From an uncultured Flavobacteriales bacterium (GTDB lineage: Bacteria; Bacteroidota; Bacteroidia; Flavobacteriales_G; Salibacteraceae): a DNA stretch of 64,000 bases. Numbering within the stretch: position 1 is the stretch's first letter; every line of letters begins with the position of its first letter. Shown in pieces: positions 44,009-53,558 of this stretch. Below the pieces are notes generated by a model, which did no database searches, was not told the DNA's origin, and saw only the letters and a list, made by a program, of their open reading frames with translations. The position numbers and the translations under genes are program-made. The DNA is taken from assembly GCA_905479105.1 (NCBI GenBank), contig CAJQLE010000004.1:62001-126000 (forward strand). Direction: 5' to 3'.

Positions 44009-46777
44009 TTATTTTATCATGATTTTTTGAGAGAATTCTGATTCTTTCTGAGTGGCCCTGATTATATAAATTCCGCTTGATAGATGGGTGGTGTTGATCC
44101 CGATAGGTTTGTTTTTAATAAAATCAACCCGTTTAGAATAAACAGAATTTCCTTTTGCATCAAGCATTTGAAGAGATATAACACCATTTGTAAAGGCATT
44201 TGACTCTATGCTGACAAAATCAGAAGCAGGATTGGGATATATTTTAAATTGAGTGGCTTCAATAGATGTCTTATTTACTGAGGTAATGTTCCAATTATTT
44301 GGAATGATGCCAGTATACATTCCTGATCCGTGTGTTGCAGCAGCAAGTAATTGATCTTCGTCTCGACTATCGAGCATCATGACTACTGTATTTCCAATTT
44401 CTTCTTTTGCAATTTGCACCCACTTTGTTGAGTCGCTTTGGCGGTCGGTGCCATAGGCTAAGCTTCTCGTAGCAAACAATCCCACGCTAGTCCCTACAAA
44501 ATAAACCTTACCACCCGATACATTCATAATACGAGCCCAACGGATTGATGGTGCCGTGCTTACGTTATACAAATCATCTGGAAAACCTTCTGGAGCGTTC
44601 TCTGCTTCGAGATTACCGCCTGCCCTATACCACGTGGAGCCTCCGTCTTCTGTGAAGTGAATACTGTGTGCGTTATAATTACTGAATACGGCAATTGCAT
44701 GATCTCCGTTTTCTGGATCTACTGCAATGCAATTAAGATTCCCAGAAGCATTCAAGAAATTCGAGACATTGATGAATGAAGGTGAAAGAGTGTTCGCATT
44801 GTCTACTCGATAGCAATTTCCAGAAGCCGTGCCTACATAAACTCTATGCGAAGGGTTTGTTGTAGATACGCCCACGGCACTTCCGCTTCCACCTAAAGTA
44901 AAGGAAGATTGTCTCCAACCAGTGCTTATAGAGTCAGTTCCATTATCAATAGGTAATTCATCGACCATATCATTGGTCCATAGTCGGCTCCTTAGCGGGA
45001 GATATACAATTCCGTTGTCAGATGGATCCATCGCCCAAGGATGAATAAAGTAATAGTTACTTCCTCCAATCGGGTCGAAACGTTTCCATCCCGTTCTATT
45101 GCCATTAGCATCCAATTGAATCTTGAACATGCGCCCCAATTGTATAGAAGTCAAATGCATCGTTCCACCATCAGCAATGGCTGTAAATGCTCCGTCATAA
45201 CTCCATGGAAACTTCCAGTTAAAAGGATCATCTGAATTGGTGTAGAAAGTGCCATTGTCTTGCAATCCGCCTATGAGCTCATTACTTCCAGATGTGCCAT
45301 GATCTAAAGCAACTGAATAAAACTGTGTGGTGTTGTATCCATTGTTCAATGATTCCCAAACTACAGGAGTTGCCGTGATGTCTGAAGTTCGTTGAACTCC
45401 TCCATCATTGGCCGAATACATGACGTTTGGATTAGAAGGTGAGAAAAACACCTTGTGTTGATCAGGATGATGGTTCTGATAGATTTGAAAATCAGGTAGG
45501 TCAGTAGTCTCTTCATAACCACCTATAAATATGGTGTTCGTGCTATCAGCAAAAGCACTTGTTGATCTAAATAGATTCGTTCCACCAATGATCACCGTGT
45601 TTTCATCATTGGGTAAAACGGCAACAAGCATATTGTAACCTCCTTGAAGATTTAGATCATCAAATTTGAAAGGACCACGAGGTAAGTTAACTGAGCGATC
45701 TTCCCAAAAGCCCCCAACACCACTTCCGTCACCATTGATGTAACTGTATTTCCAAAAACTAATCCACTCCACATCGCCTCTGAAATTTTCAAATCGTTTT
45801 CCAGCTCCAGGTGACTCAGCCATGAAATAGACTTCCGCCTCATCACTCGGGTTGATTCCCATAACCACTCGGTTGTATGCGTTTGGAAAGCTTGGAGGTG
45901 TGATATTTGTCCAGTCGATCCCGTTTATACTTCGAAAGATTCCACGTGTTGCCCCATCAGAACTAAGCGTAGCATAGAACACACCGTCAGAAGTTACAAC
46001 AATGTCAGAGTAATATGCTTCCGTTCCCGTTCCACCTAATGACTCTGTCCATGAAACTCCACCATCTTCACTGCGCATTATACCACCCGATAGAGCACTC
46101 ATTACAACATCATTTGGTGATGTTGGATCAAGGGCGATCCTCCAAATACGATCCCATGAATCAATCTTTTGAGGAGTTTGATTTTGTGTGCTTTCTAATG
46201 AAAACCAAGTTTCACCATTATCCTCTGATTTTAAGATTCCATTTCCAATGTATCGTGCCGCGCTTCCCTGACTTGCACTGTTGTAACTTTCACCTGATCC
46301 AGCATACCAAGTTCCTGTTTCCTCCGGCCTCGTGTCTTGAACTAAACAAGTAATTCCCCAGGTTTGCTCACTGGCTGTTTTCTTTTCCCAGCTCGCGCCT
46401 TGGTCTGTAGATTTATAAATATGTCCAGAAATGGATCCAGCAATCAAAATGCTGTCATTCGTGATGTCCACTCCAGCGCCTCTAGTTCTTCCACCAAAAT
46501 TGAATGGTCCACGTGCTGTGAAATCATAATATTCTCCTCTGCTCGATTGAGATTCTAACGCTGGTAATTTGCTGGCGAAAGCCAACTCTTGGGCTCTGCT
46601 TACTGGGATTAGTCCAGTTTCAGGATCTTCTAAAAGTCGGTGCTCCCATGCTTCTCTGAGCTGAGGGTTCATCATTCCTTCTGAATTCTCGTTTTCATCT
46701 GCATTGTTTTGTATTAAGAAGTAGCCACTAATGGCAATTAGAAATACAGTTGATAGGAGTAGAATTGACTTGTTCAT
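44009..46777 (-). CDS. T9SS-exported BNR/Asp-box beta-propeller protein
   Basis: 922 residues. Hydrophobic N-terminus about 5-23 (LLLSTVFLIAISGYFLI). Two large VPS10/exo-sialidase-like propellers carry at least four Asp boxes, e.g. STDQGASWEK, SEDNGETWFS, SEDGGVSWTES and TEDGGSTWYRA. No sialidase catalytic triad was identified, so a glycan-binding or reader role is as likely as hydrolysis. The C-terminal 80 residues (IYPNPASDFVSIES ... SGIYIIRATQ) are a type A T9SS sorting domain. Divergent from IcmF. Confidence 0.85.
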   Translation of the reverse strand: MNKSILLLSTVFLIAISGYFLIQNNADENENSEGMMNPQLREAWEHRLLEDPETGLIPVSRAQELAFASKLPALESQSSRGEYYDFTARGPFNFGGRTRGAGVDITNDSILIAGSISGHIYKSTDQGASWEKKTASEQTWGITCLVQDTRPEETGTWYAGSGESYNSASQGSAARYIGNGILKSEDNGETWFSLESTQNQTPQKIDSWDRIWRIALDPTSPNDVVMSALSGGIMRSEDGGVSWTESLGGTGTEAYYSDIVVTSDGVFYATLSSDGATRGIFRSINGIDWTNITPPSFPNAYNRVVMGINPSDEAEVYFMAESPGAGKRFENFRGDVEWISFWKYSYINGDGSGVGGFWEDRSVNLPRGPFKFDDLNLQGGYNMLVAVLPNDENTVIIGGTNLFRSTSAFADSTNTIFIGGYEETTDLPDFQIYQNHHPDQHKVFFSPSNPNVMYSANDGGVQRTSDITATPVVWESLNNGYNTTQFYSVALDHGTSGSNELIGGLQDNGTFYTNSDDPFNWKFPWSYDGAFTAIADGGTMHLTSIQLGRMFKIQLDANGNRTGWKRFDPIGGSNYYFIHPWAMDPSDNGIVYLPLRSRLWTNDMVDELPIDNGTDSISTGWRQSSFTLGGSGSAVGVSTTNPSHRVYVGTASGNCYRVDNANTLSPSFINVSNFLNASGNLNCIAVDPENGDHAIAVFSNYNAHSIHFTEDGGSTWYRAGGNLEAENAPEGFPDDLYNVSTAPSIRWARIMNVSGGKVYFVGTSVGLFATRSLAYGTDRQSDSTKWVQIAKEEIGNTVVMMLDSRDEDQLLAAATHGSGMYTGIIPNNWNITSVNKTSIEATQFKIYPNPASDFVSIESNAFTNGVISLQMLDAKGNSVYSKRVDFIKNKPIGINTTHLSSGIYIIRATQKESEFSQKIMIK

Positions 46778-46931
46778 TCATCGAATATAAGATGCACTGA
46801 GGCTAAATCGGTTAAAAGTTAGATGTGGACATGCGCTTTGTTCATACCAGCTTGTCGATGAAGCCTTAGGATTGAAAAGACACTTTAGTCTAAATCAGAT
46901 AAAAGTCATCCTTTTCCGCCTTTACAATACT

Positions 46932-46939
46932 TATTTTCG
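46932..46939 (+). promoter_or_regulatory. Putative icmF -7 element (TATTTTCG)
   Basis: Seven of eight matches to TAnnTTTG, 22 bp before the ATG at 46961. Confidence 0.45.
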
Positions 46940-46960
46940 TTCTCCCAAATCACATTGGAT

Positions 46961-49900
46961 ATGCAACAAGAAAAGCCCTACACTCCCAAGAATAAGATCC
47001 GCATTGTTACTGCAGCTTCGCTGTTTGATGGCCATGATGCTGCGATCAATATCATGCGAAGAATTATTCAAAGTACAGGTGCGGAGGTTATTCATCTTGG
47101 GCATGATAGGAGTGTGGAGGAAGTGGTGAATTGCGCTATTCAAGAAGATGCTCAAGCCATCGCAATGACGAGCTACCAAGGTGGGCATGTGGAGTATTTC
47201 AAGTACATGTTTGATTTATTGAAGGAAAAAGGAGCCAGTCACATCAAGATATTTGGTGGAGGCGGAGGAACCATTCTTCCTGAAGAGATCAAGGAATTGC
47301 ATAAGTATGGTGTTACTCGATTGTATCATCCTGACGATGGAAGGTCAATGGGACTCCAAGGCATGATCAACGATATGTTGAAGCAGGCTGACTTCCCAAC
47401 GGGAATGACGTTGAATGGCGAAGTATCTCATTTAAGTTCGAAAGATCGAGGTTCGATAGCGCGCCTGATTTCAGCTGCTGAGAATAACCCTGAAGGTTCT
47501 AAAGAAGAGATGGCCAAGGTGCATGCGATGGCTGATAAGAACAATGTGCCGATTCTCGGAATCACCGGAACGGGTGGATCGGGAAAGAGCTCTTTGGTTG
47601 ACGAATTAGTACGCAGGTTTTTGGTTGATTTTCCTGATAAAACATTAGGAATTGTAAGTGTAGATCCATCGAAGAAGAAAACGGGCGGTGCATTACTTGG
47701 AGATAGAATCCGAATGAATGCGATACGAAATGACCGTGTTTACATGCGCTCATTGGCGACTCGCCAGAGCAATTTGGCTTTAAGCAAGCATGTGAGAGAA
47801 GCCCTTTCGATTTTGAAGGCGGCAAAGTTTGACCTGATCATATTAGAAACTTCAGGAATCGGACAAAGTGATACCGAAATCTTAGATCACAGCGATGCCA
47901 GTTTGTATGTGATGACTCCTGAGTTTGGAGCAGCCACGCAATTGGAGAAAATTGACATGCTTGATTTTGCGGACATCGTAGCGTTAAACAAGTTTGATAA
48001 GCGGGGAGCATTGGATGCAGTGCGAGATGTGAAAAAGCAATACAAGAGAAACCATAATTTGTGGGATACACCAGACGATCAAATTCCTGTTTACGGAACG
48101 ATCGCGAGTCAATTCAACGATCCGGGAATGAATACGCTGTATAAGCGCATCATGGATTTGATGGTGACTAAAGCTGGTGCAACAGAACTCAAATCTACAT
48201 TCGAAATAACGGATGAGATGAGCGAGAAAATTTTCATTATTCCTCCTGCTAGAACACGCTATTTGAGCGAGATTGCTGAAAATAATAGAGCTTTTGATAA
48301 ATGGGAAGCTGAGCAAAGTAAAATTGCCGATTCATTGTATGCGATTTCTCGAACAATTGAAGAGCTAAAGGCGGGCAGCGGAAGCGCTGATTTGGTATCT
48401 GCACTAGAAGAAAAATTTGAGCAAGTCAAGAAAGATTTGGATCCGCATAACTGGGATTCTATCCAAGAATTCTCAGCAGAAATGCAACGCTACAAGGATG
48501 AGTTTTATTCATTCAAAGTGCGCGATAAAGAGATCAAGATCGCAACGCACTCTGTGTCATTGAGTCAATCGCAAATTCCAAAAATTGCGACACCTAAGTA
48601 CAGAAGTTGGGGCGATATTTTGAGATGGACATTGCAGGAGAATGTGCCAGGTAAATTCCCATACACGGCCGGATTGTTTCCTTTCAAAAGAGAAGGAGAA
48701 GACCCAACACGAATGTTTGCTGGAGAAGGCGGGCCTGAGCGTACGAACAGACGTTTTCACTATGTGAGTTTGGGCATGCCAGCGAAGCGTTTGAGTACAG
48801 CTTTCGATTCTGTGACGTTGTATGGTAACGACCCAGATCACCGACCAGATATTTATGGTAAAGTGGGGAACTCAGGAGTGAGCATCTGTTGCTTAGACGA
48901 TGCTAAGAAATTGTATTCTGGGTTTGACCTTTCCGATCCAAAAACATCCGTTTCAATGACCATCAATGGTCCAGCTCCAATGCTATTGGGTTTCTTCATG
49001 AACGCGGCTGTCGATCAAGCGTGTGAGAAGTACATCGTTGCCAATAAACTCGAGAAAAAAGTCGAAGCGAAACTCAAAGAGATTTGGGAAGATCGCGGCT
49101 TGGAGCGACCAAAATATCAAGGCGAATTACCTGAAGGAAATGATGGACTTGGTTTGATGCTGTTGGGTGTTACCGGTGATCTAGTTCTTGAAAAAGACGC
49201 TTACGAGAAAATCAAGAAAGAGACCATGAGCGTTGTTCGTGGAACAGTTCAGGCAGACATCTTGAAGGAAGATCAAGCACAAAACACCTGTATTTTCAGT
49301 ACAGAATTTGCCTTGCGATTAATGGGTGATGTGCAAGAAAGTTTCATTAAGAATGCGGTGCGTAACTTCTATTCAGTTTCCATCAGCGGTTATCACATTG
49401 CCGAGGCAGGTGCGAATCCGATTACGCAGCTGGCGTTCACATTGTCTAATGGATTTACCTACGTTGAATACTACCTCAGCCGTGGAATGGATATCAATGA
49501 TTTCGGACCAAACTTGAGCTTCTTCTTTAGCAACGGTATTGATCCAGAATACGCAGTGATTGGTCGCGTTGCACGAAGAATTTGGGCAAAGGCTTTAGCC
49601 AAGAAATACGGAGCAAATCCACGTGCGCAGATGTTGAAATACCACATCCAAACAAGCGGAAGAAGCTTACATGCGCAAGAGATTGATTTCAATGATATCC
49701 GCACAACGTTGCAGGCTTTGTATGCGATTTATGACAACTGTAATTCACTGCATACCAATGCGTATGACGAAGCCATTACAACGCCTACAGAAGAAAGCGT
49801 GCGCAGGGCGATGGCCATACAGTTGATCATCAACCGAGAGTTGGGACTTGCTAAGAATGAGAATCCATTGCAAGGTTCTTTTATCATTGAAGAATTGACC

Positions 49901-50338
49901 GAATTGGTTGAAGAAGCTGTATTGCTTGAGTTTGATCGCATCACAGAACGCGGTGGCGTTTTAGGAGCGATGGAAACTATGTACCAACGCAGCAAGATTC
50001 AAGAAGAAAGCTTGTATTACGAAACCTTGAAGCATACAGGCGAATTTCCAATCATTGGGGTGAACACCTTCTTGAGTTCAAAGGGCAGTCCAACGGTGCT
50101 TCCAAGAGAAGTAATCCGCGCAACAGAAGAAGAGAAGCAATACCAGATTGCGATGAAGAATCGCTTGCAAGAAGCCTATGGCGATAAGCAAGAAGATCTA
50201 TTGCGCAACCTTCAATTAGCAGCCATCAATAACAGAAACATGTTTGAAGAACTCATGGAAGTATGTAAGTATTCTTCTTTGGGCCAGATTACTGATTCGT
50301 TGTTCGAGGTTGGTGGTCAGTATAGGAGAAATATGTAG
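46961..50338 (+). CDS. icmF: Fused B12-dependent acyl-CoA mutase (IcmF)
   Basis: Interconverts isobutyryl-CoA and n-butyryl-CoA (some members also act on pivalyl or isovaleryl substrates) with adenosylcobalamin. ATG 46961 preferred to TTG 46955. Domain order as in IcmF: B12-binding domain about 1-140 ([26 protein letters not shown]), a MeaB-like GTPase chaperone about 150-420 with P-loop [12 protein letters not shown] near residue 200, a linker, then the mutase TIM barrel about 540-1125 ([43 protein letters not shown]). Chaperone and mutase in one chain ensures correct B12 loading. It looks richer in G+C codons than its neighbours, which may reflect high expression or transfer. Confidence 0.95.
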   Translation: MQQEKPYTPKNKIRIVTAASLFDGHDAAINIMRRIIQSTGAEVIHLGHDRSVEEVVNCAIQEDAQAIAMTSYQGGHVEYFKYMFDLLKEKGASHIKIFGGGGGTILPEEIKELHKYGVTRLYHPDDGRSMGLQGMINDMLKQADFPTGMTLNGEVSHLSSKDRGSIARLISAAENNPEGSKEEMAKVHAMADKNNVPILGITGTGGSGKSSLVDELVRRFLVDFPDKTLGIVSVDPSKKKTGGALLGDRIRMNAIRNDRVYMRSLATRQSNLALSKHVREALSILKAAKFDLIILETSGIGQSDTEILDHSDASLYVMTPEFGAATQLEKIDMLDFADIVALNKFDKRGALDAVRDVKKQYKRNHNLWDTPDDQIPVYGTIASQFNDPGMNTLYKRIMDLMVTKAGATELKSTFEITDEMSEKIFIIPPARTRYLSEIAENNRAFDKWEAEQSKIADSLYAISRTIEELKAGSGSADLVSALEEKFEQVKKDLDPHNWDSIQEFSAEMQRYKDEFYSFKVRDKEIKIATHSVSLSQSQIPKIATPKYRSWGDILRWTLQENVPGKFPYTAGLFPFKREGEDPTRMFAGEGGPERTNRRFHYVSLGMPAKRLSTAFDSVTLYGNDPDHRPDIYGKVGNSGVSICCLDDAKKLYSGFDLSDPKTSVSMTINGPAPMLLGFFMNAAVDQACEKYIVANKLEKKVEAKLKEIWEDRGLERPKYQGELPEGNDGLGLMLLGVTGDLVLEKDAYEKIKKETMSVVRGTVQADILKEDQAQNTCIFSTEFALRLMGDVQESFIKNAVRNFYSVSISGYHIAEAGANPITQLAFTLSNGFTYVEYYLSRGMDINDFGPNLSFFFSNGIDPEYAVIGRVARRIWAKALAKKYGANPRAQMLKYHIQTSGRSLHAQEIDFNDIRTTLQALYAIYDNCNSLHTNAYDEAITTPTEESVRRAMAIQLIINRELGLAKNENPLQGSFIIEELTELVEEAVLLEFDRITERGGVLGAMETMYQRSKIQEESLYYETLKHTGEFPIIGVNTFLSSKGSPTVLPREVIRATEEEKQYQIAMKNRLQEAYGDKQEDLLRNLQLAAINNRNMFEELMEVCKYSSLGQITDSLFEVGGQYRRNM

Positions 50339-50614
50339 TAGAAAGCTTTTACTGAAGATTCAGAGCTTGTCGAAGGGTACGTGGCCAAAATAGGCGTAAC
50401 ATTCAGATGAAGGGGAAAGTCAGCGAGTCTTTAAGCCAGAAGTCACACTCTTTTTTTAGCACGTATACTTTGAATATGACTGGTCGAATTCGACTGAAAA
50501 AAGGAGCCATGAATACTCATCTTTTTAAATACATGATGACCCTAGAATAGATTAAATCTGAGCCTAGAATGGCTCGAGCTTTGGGCCAGAAACGCTAGTC
50601 TGAGTTTTGCAGTA

Positions 50615-50746
50615 TTAGCTCGACTCTTCGGTAATTTTTTCTTCTTTGGTTTGAATCCTGTTTTGATTCCAAATCATTCTTAGTAAGAAGAACATATAAG
50701 AGGAGAATATGCAAAAGCCGATAAAAAATAATGTTGTATTATTCAT
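50615..50746 (-). CDS. Very small membrane protein (43 aa)
   Basis: Too short for standard ORF cut-offs. Begins MNNTTLFFIGFCIFSSYMFF, i.e. a single transmembrane helix, followed by RMIWNQNRIQTKEEKITEES, a basic then acidic cytoplasmic tail (positive-inside). Starts 2 bp after the stop of the small membrane protein at 50749, in the same direction, so they are almost surely co-transcribed. No family recognised. Confidence 0.6.
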   Translation of the reverse strand: MNNTTLFFIGFCIFSSYMFFLLRMIWNQNRIQTKEEKITEESS

Positions 50747-50748
50747 AT

Positions 50749-50916
50749 CTAGTGGGTTTTTACAATTCTAAAATAGATGCCAAAGCCGAGTATGGATGGC
50801 ACCCATATTCCTACAAACATGCCTTCATCTTTTTGACCGTTAAACCAGAGAGAAACGGAGAGCAAAAAGCTAATAAAGGCCAGAATAACTGGATAGTATT
50901 TTTCAAAAAATTTCAT
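50749..50916 (-). CDS. Small two-helix membrane protein (55 aa)
   Basis: Coding sequence starts at ATG 50916: MKFFEKYYPVILAFISFLLS begins an N-terminal helix, then a polar turn NGQKDEG and a second helix (MFVGIWVPSILGFGIYFRIV). Coherent hydrophobic pattern and a plausible family-like N-terminus (FFEKYYPVILAF) argue that this is real. Paired with the 43-residue gene directly downstream. Function unknown; the couple could be a subunit pair or a small regulatory hairpin membrane module. Confidence 0.65.
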   Translation of the reverse strand: MKFFEKYYPVILAFISFLLSVSLWFNGQKDEGMFVGIWVPSILGFGIYFRIVKTH

Positions 50917-51563
50917 CGCGATATAAGTTAGTTAATAGTATTAACAGTTTCGGCTTACTTATTGTTTAATAGCAATCATTCGTATAGGATCAAAGCTCAA
51001 CAACTTATGCGGTTCTGTCTCCGCCATTTTCTTCATTCTTTTTGGTTGATGGGCTTATGACTTTAATCCTCGGTAACCATGTCAAAGTTTCACATACCTC
51101 ACGATGGTCTGTCTAGTTGAATGTACAAAACCTGAATAAAAATGGATGGACTATGAATGCGGGTCCTTAGGTCGAATTACTATTGCCTTTTTCGAATAAT
51201 CGATTTACATACATCTATCGTTCTTCTGCCCAGTCATTTCTAATGACAATTGATGTTTTAAAATAAAATTGAGTAAAATGACACTTCATATTGGGTCAAA
51301 AAAAACCGATGTGCTTTAAGCGACCAGGGTAAATAATCTAGGAATTGACAACACCTACTTTGGATCTACATCATGAAACGTGTAAAACGTATCGTATTCT
51401 AATCCTGTCGGATTTTGATAATCCACGTTCAGTATGAATTTAAAAAGGCGTTTCATGATTTCCATTGTTGATTCTGTCAACGAGCGCATTTGATATGGTT
51501 GCTAGTGCTTGGTGAAAAATTTTTGCGTCTATAGCTTTATCTTTGTGGAGGCCATCTTAATAA
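50917..51563. other. Gene-poor stretch upstream of the sigma factor
   Basis: About 650 bp. On the minus strand two short frames look mildly protein-like: 51355-51489 (44 aa, ends ...LEYDTFYTFHDVDPK) and 50959-51036 (25 aa, ends KLLSFDPIRMIAIKQ). Both are too short to support as genes; they may be gene remnants. No RNA or repeat was recognised. 50339-50614 on the other side of the small genes is likewise empty. Confidence 0.4.
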
Positions 51564-51572
51564 GGCAATTTC

Positions 51573-52118
51573 ATTTCAAATTCCAAAAATATAGCAAGAT
51601 TTCGTGAGGTTTATGAAACATATTCAAGCATGGTATATAATGTTTGCCTAAATTATTTACACAATACCCAAGATGCAGAGGAAGCAACACAAGATGTATT
51701 TGTTCGTATTCACGGTTCCCTAAATTCATATTGTCAGAAAGCAACACTAAAGACATGGATATATAGGATTGCTGTTAATCATTGCTTTGATAGGGTTAAA
51801 GCGAACAAAGCTCAGAAGCGCTTTGCACAGATTCAATCATTATTTGGAATAGGAAAGAATGAAATCACTCCGGTTGATTTCAATCATCCAGGTGTAAAAC
51901 TCGAAGATCAAGAGGCTGTATCTGAGATTATGAAGGCGATACATGCCTTGCCTGAAAATCAGAAAACAGCCCTCATTTTAAAATCCGTTGAAGGTTTGTC
52001 TCAAAAAGAAATTGCGGCTGTGATGGAAATCGGAGAGAAGGCTGCAGAATCTCTTTTATCCCGTGCTAAGGTCAATTTGAAAAGAATGTTGAACGATAAA
52101 GAAGGAAACGTGTTTTAA
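51573..52118 (+). CDS. ECF sigma factor with non-canonical start
   Basis: Extracytoplasmic-function sigma factor that directs RNA polymerase to its own regulon. Region 2 (SSMVYNVCLNYLHNTQDAEEATQDVFVRIH) and region 4 (ALPENQKTALILKSVEGLSQKEIAAVMEIGEKAAESLLSRAKVNLKRML) are intact. Met at 51630 is inside region 2; the same frame continues upstream (ARFREVYETYSS) with family-like sequence to 51564. No ATG, GTG or TTG is available there, so I place the start tentatively at ATT 51573. Internal Met 51630 would lose part of helix 2.1. First gene of the operon that includes MbnP/MbnH. Confidence 0.85.
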   Translation: MSNSKNIARFREVYETYSSMVYNVCLNYLHNTQDAEEATQDVFVRIHGSLNSYCQKATLKTWIYRIAVNHCFDRVKANKAQKRFAQIQSLFGIGKNEITPVDFNHPGVKLEDQEAVSEIMKAIHALPENQKTALILKSVEGLSQKEIAAVMEIGEKAAESLLSRAKVNLKRMLNDKEGNVF

Positions 52119-52139
52119 AGTCGTCTAAATATCACAACC

Positions 52140-52415
52140 ATGGAAAGAACAGAAGAGTATATAAAACAGCAGCTTAAAAAGATCAATCGGGTAGAGCCAT
52201 CTCCATTTTTATGGACTCAACTGAAAGCCAAGCTGGAATCAAGCTCAGAGGCCACTTCTTTCCAACCACGACTGGCTCTTGCAGCCATGACTTTGCTGGT
52301 TGTAATAAATGTATCAGTAATAAGCTTTTCAATGAGCGGAAATGACGGGCAAGAATCTGCTGTGCTGCTGAGCGAATTGAATATTAAAACTTCAAATCAA
52401 TTGTATAGTGACTAA
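52140..52415 (+). CDS. Small single-pass membrane protein, probable anti-sigma factor
   Basis: 91 residues: a charged N-terminal helix (MERTEEYIKQQLKKINRVEP) with segment PFLWTQLKAKLE, a transmembrane helix about 45-65 (ALAAMTLLVVINVSVISFSM) and a short extracytoplasmic tail. Position directly after an ECF sigma gene, 22 bp away, and the N-in topology fit a minimal anti-sigma factor. No zinc-binding HxxxCxxC motif. Its end overlaps the CpxP/Spy-like gene (GTG start). Confidence 0.7.
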   Translation: MERTEEYIKQQLKKINRVEPSPFLWTQLKAKLESSSEATSFQPRLALAAMTLLVVINVSVISFSMSGNDGQESAVLLSELNIKTSNQLYSD

Positions 52416-52872
52416 GTCTAAACTGTTTCAATGGACAACGCTTTTGTTAGCAATACTCAATATCATTTTGATTGCTTTTGTATTAAATAAGCCGCATCAT
52501 CGAGGACAGCATAGGTCAGATGGTAACAAGCGTATGATCATTGAGAAATTGCAATTTGACGAAGAACAAGTTGTGCAATATGAAGCGCTCATTCACGAAC
52601 ATCGTCATGCTGTATCTAGTCTAGACAAAGAAATCATGCAGGGGAAGTATGAATTGTATAGTTTGTTTAATCATGACGATGAGTCCGAAAAAGATGCTTT
52701 TATAGAGTTCATAATCGAAAAGCAAAAGTCCATTGAAGAAGTTCATTTGAACCATTTCCAACAAATCAAATCGTTGTGCAGGACTGATCAGCAGGACCAA
52801 TTTGAAAGTATGACTGAAGAGCTTGCGCAGATGTTTGCCAATCATCCCAAGCCAAATCCCGAGCATCATTGA
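52408..52872 (+). CDS. CpxP/Spy-like periplasmic sensor protein
   Basis: GTG start at 52408 overlaps the upstream gene by 8 bp. A signal anchor about 8-25 is followed by an almost all-helical periplasmic domain rich in His, Glu and Gln (LQFDEEQVVQYEALIHEHRHAV, then helices with LDKEIMQGKYELYSLF). This resembles Spy/CpxP/ZraP-type heavy-metal-resistance proteins, which sense misfolding or metals. There is no perfect LTxxQ motif. Overlaps the MbnP-like gene by 4 bp. Confidence 0.75.
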   Translation: MTKSKLFQWTTLLLAILNIILIAFVLNKPHHRGQHRSDGNKRMIIEKLQFDEEQVVQYEALIHEHRHAVSSLDKEIMQGKYELYSLFNHDDESEKDAFIEFIIEKQKSIEEVHLNHFQQIKSLCRTDQQDQFESMTEELAQMFANHPKPNPEHH

Positions 52873-53558
52873 GGTTATTCGTTTTAATTAGCATTGTTTT
52901 AATGCTTCCGACTTACTTGGAGGCTCAGGAAGCGAAGCAACAAATCGTCATTTCATTTTCAGCAGAATTCGGTGATCATGAAATTCAATTGGGTGAACCA
53001 TACGATTGGGAAAATGAGACAGTATCCATCACTGCATTGAAATACTACATTAGTAATTTGAAATTGAAGTATCAGGGGCAAGTTGTTTATCTAGATAATG
53101 CTCAAGCCCAACTGATCGATTATTCCATTCCCGAATCGAAGCAGATTCGATTGGAAATTCCTGAATATGCCAAGTTTGATGAGGTTAGCTGCAATTTGGG
53201 AATTGACAGTGCGATGAATGTCAGTGGCGCGTTGGATGGAGATCTGGATCCGACCAAAGGCATGTATTGGACATGGCAAAGTGGATACGTCAATTTTAAG
53301 GTGGAAGGTTTTTCTTCGGCAATTGCTTCAAAAGATGGGAAGTTTATGTTTCATCTGGGAGGGTACTTGTCTCCCAACTTGGCGGTTCAATCATTGAATT
53401 TCTCAGTTGATTCAATGTCTGAAATCAATTTTCTTTTGGACTTAGATCAACTCCTGAGGACGATTGATTTGAATGAAAACTCTTCTGTTATGTCGCCCAG
53501 CTTGAAAGCTGTGGAGCTATCTGAGTCAGTGGCTCAATCAATCCGTATTCATGAATAA
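52869..53558 (+). CDS. MbnP-like periplasmic protein
   Basis: TTG start overlapping the previous stop (attga); signal peptide MRLFVLISIVLMLPTYLEAQ supports it. MbnP family signature: DLDPTKGMYWTWQSGYVNFK (residues 126-145) with Trp134 and Trp136, and NLGIDSAMNVSGALDGDL before it. In characterised MbnP-MbnH pairs, the di-heme enzyme MbnH oxidises an MbnP tryptophan to kynurenine, creating a copper-binding site. The partner gene is directly downstream with an 8-bp overlap. That the same chemistry occurs here is inference. Confidence 0.85.
   Translation: MRLFVLISIVLMLPTYLEAQEAKQQIVISFSAEFGDHEIQLGEPYDWENETVSITALKYYISNLKLKYQGQVVYLDNAQAQLIDYSIPESKQIRLEIPEYAKFDEVSCNLGIDSAMNVSGALDGDLDPTKGMYWTWQSGYVNFKVEGFSSAIASKDGKFMFHLGGYLSPNLAVQSLNFSVDSMSEINFLLDLDQLLRTIDLNENSSVMSPSLKAVELSESVAQSIRIHE

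Noticed and set aside
47562-48841. Long antisense frames inside icmF
   Set aside because: They are shadows of a G+C-richer gene; no start context, motifs or conserved features.
50917-51560. Short minus-strand frames of 25 and 44 codons as genes
   Set aside because: Mildly protein-like but too short, without signal or helix patterns; kept as possible remnants only.
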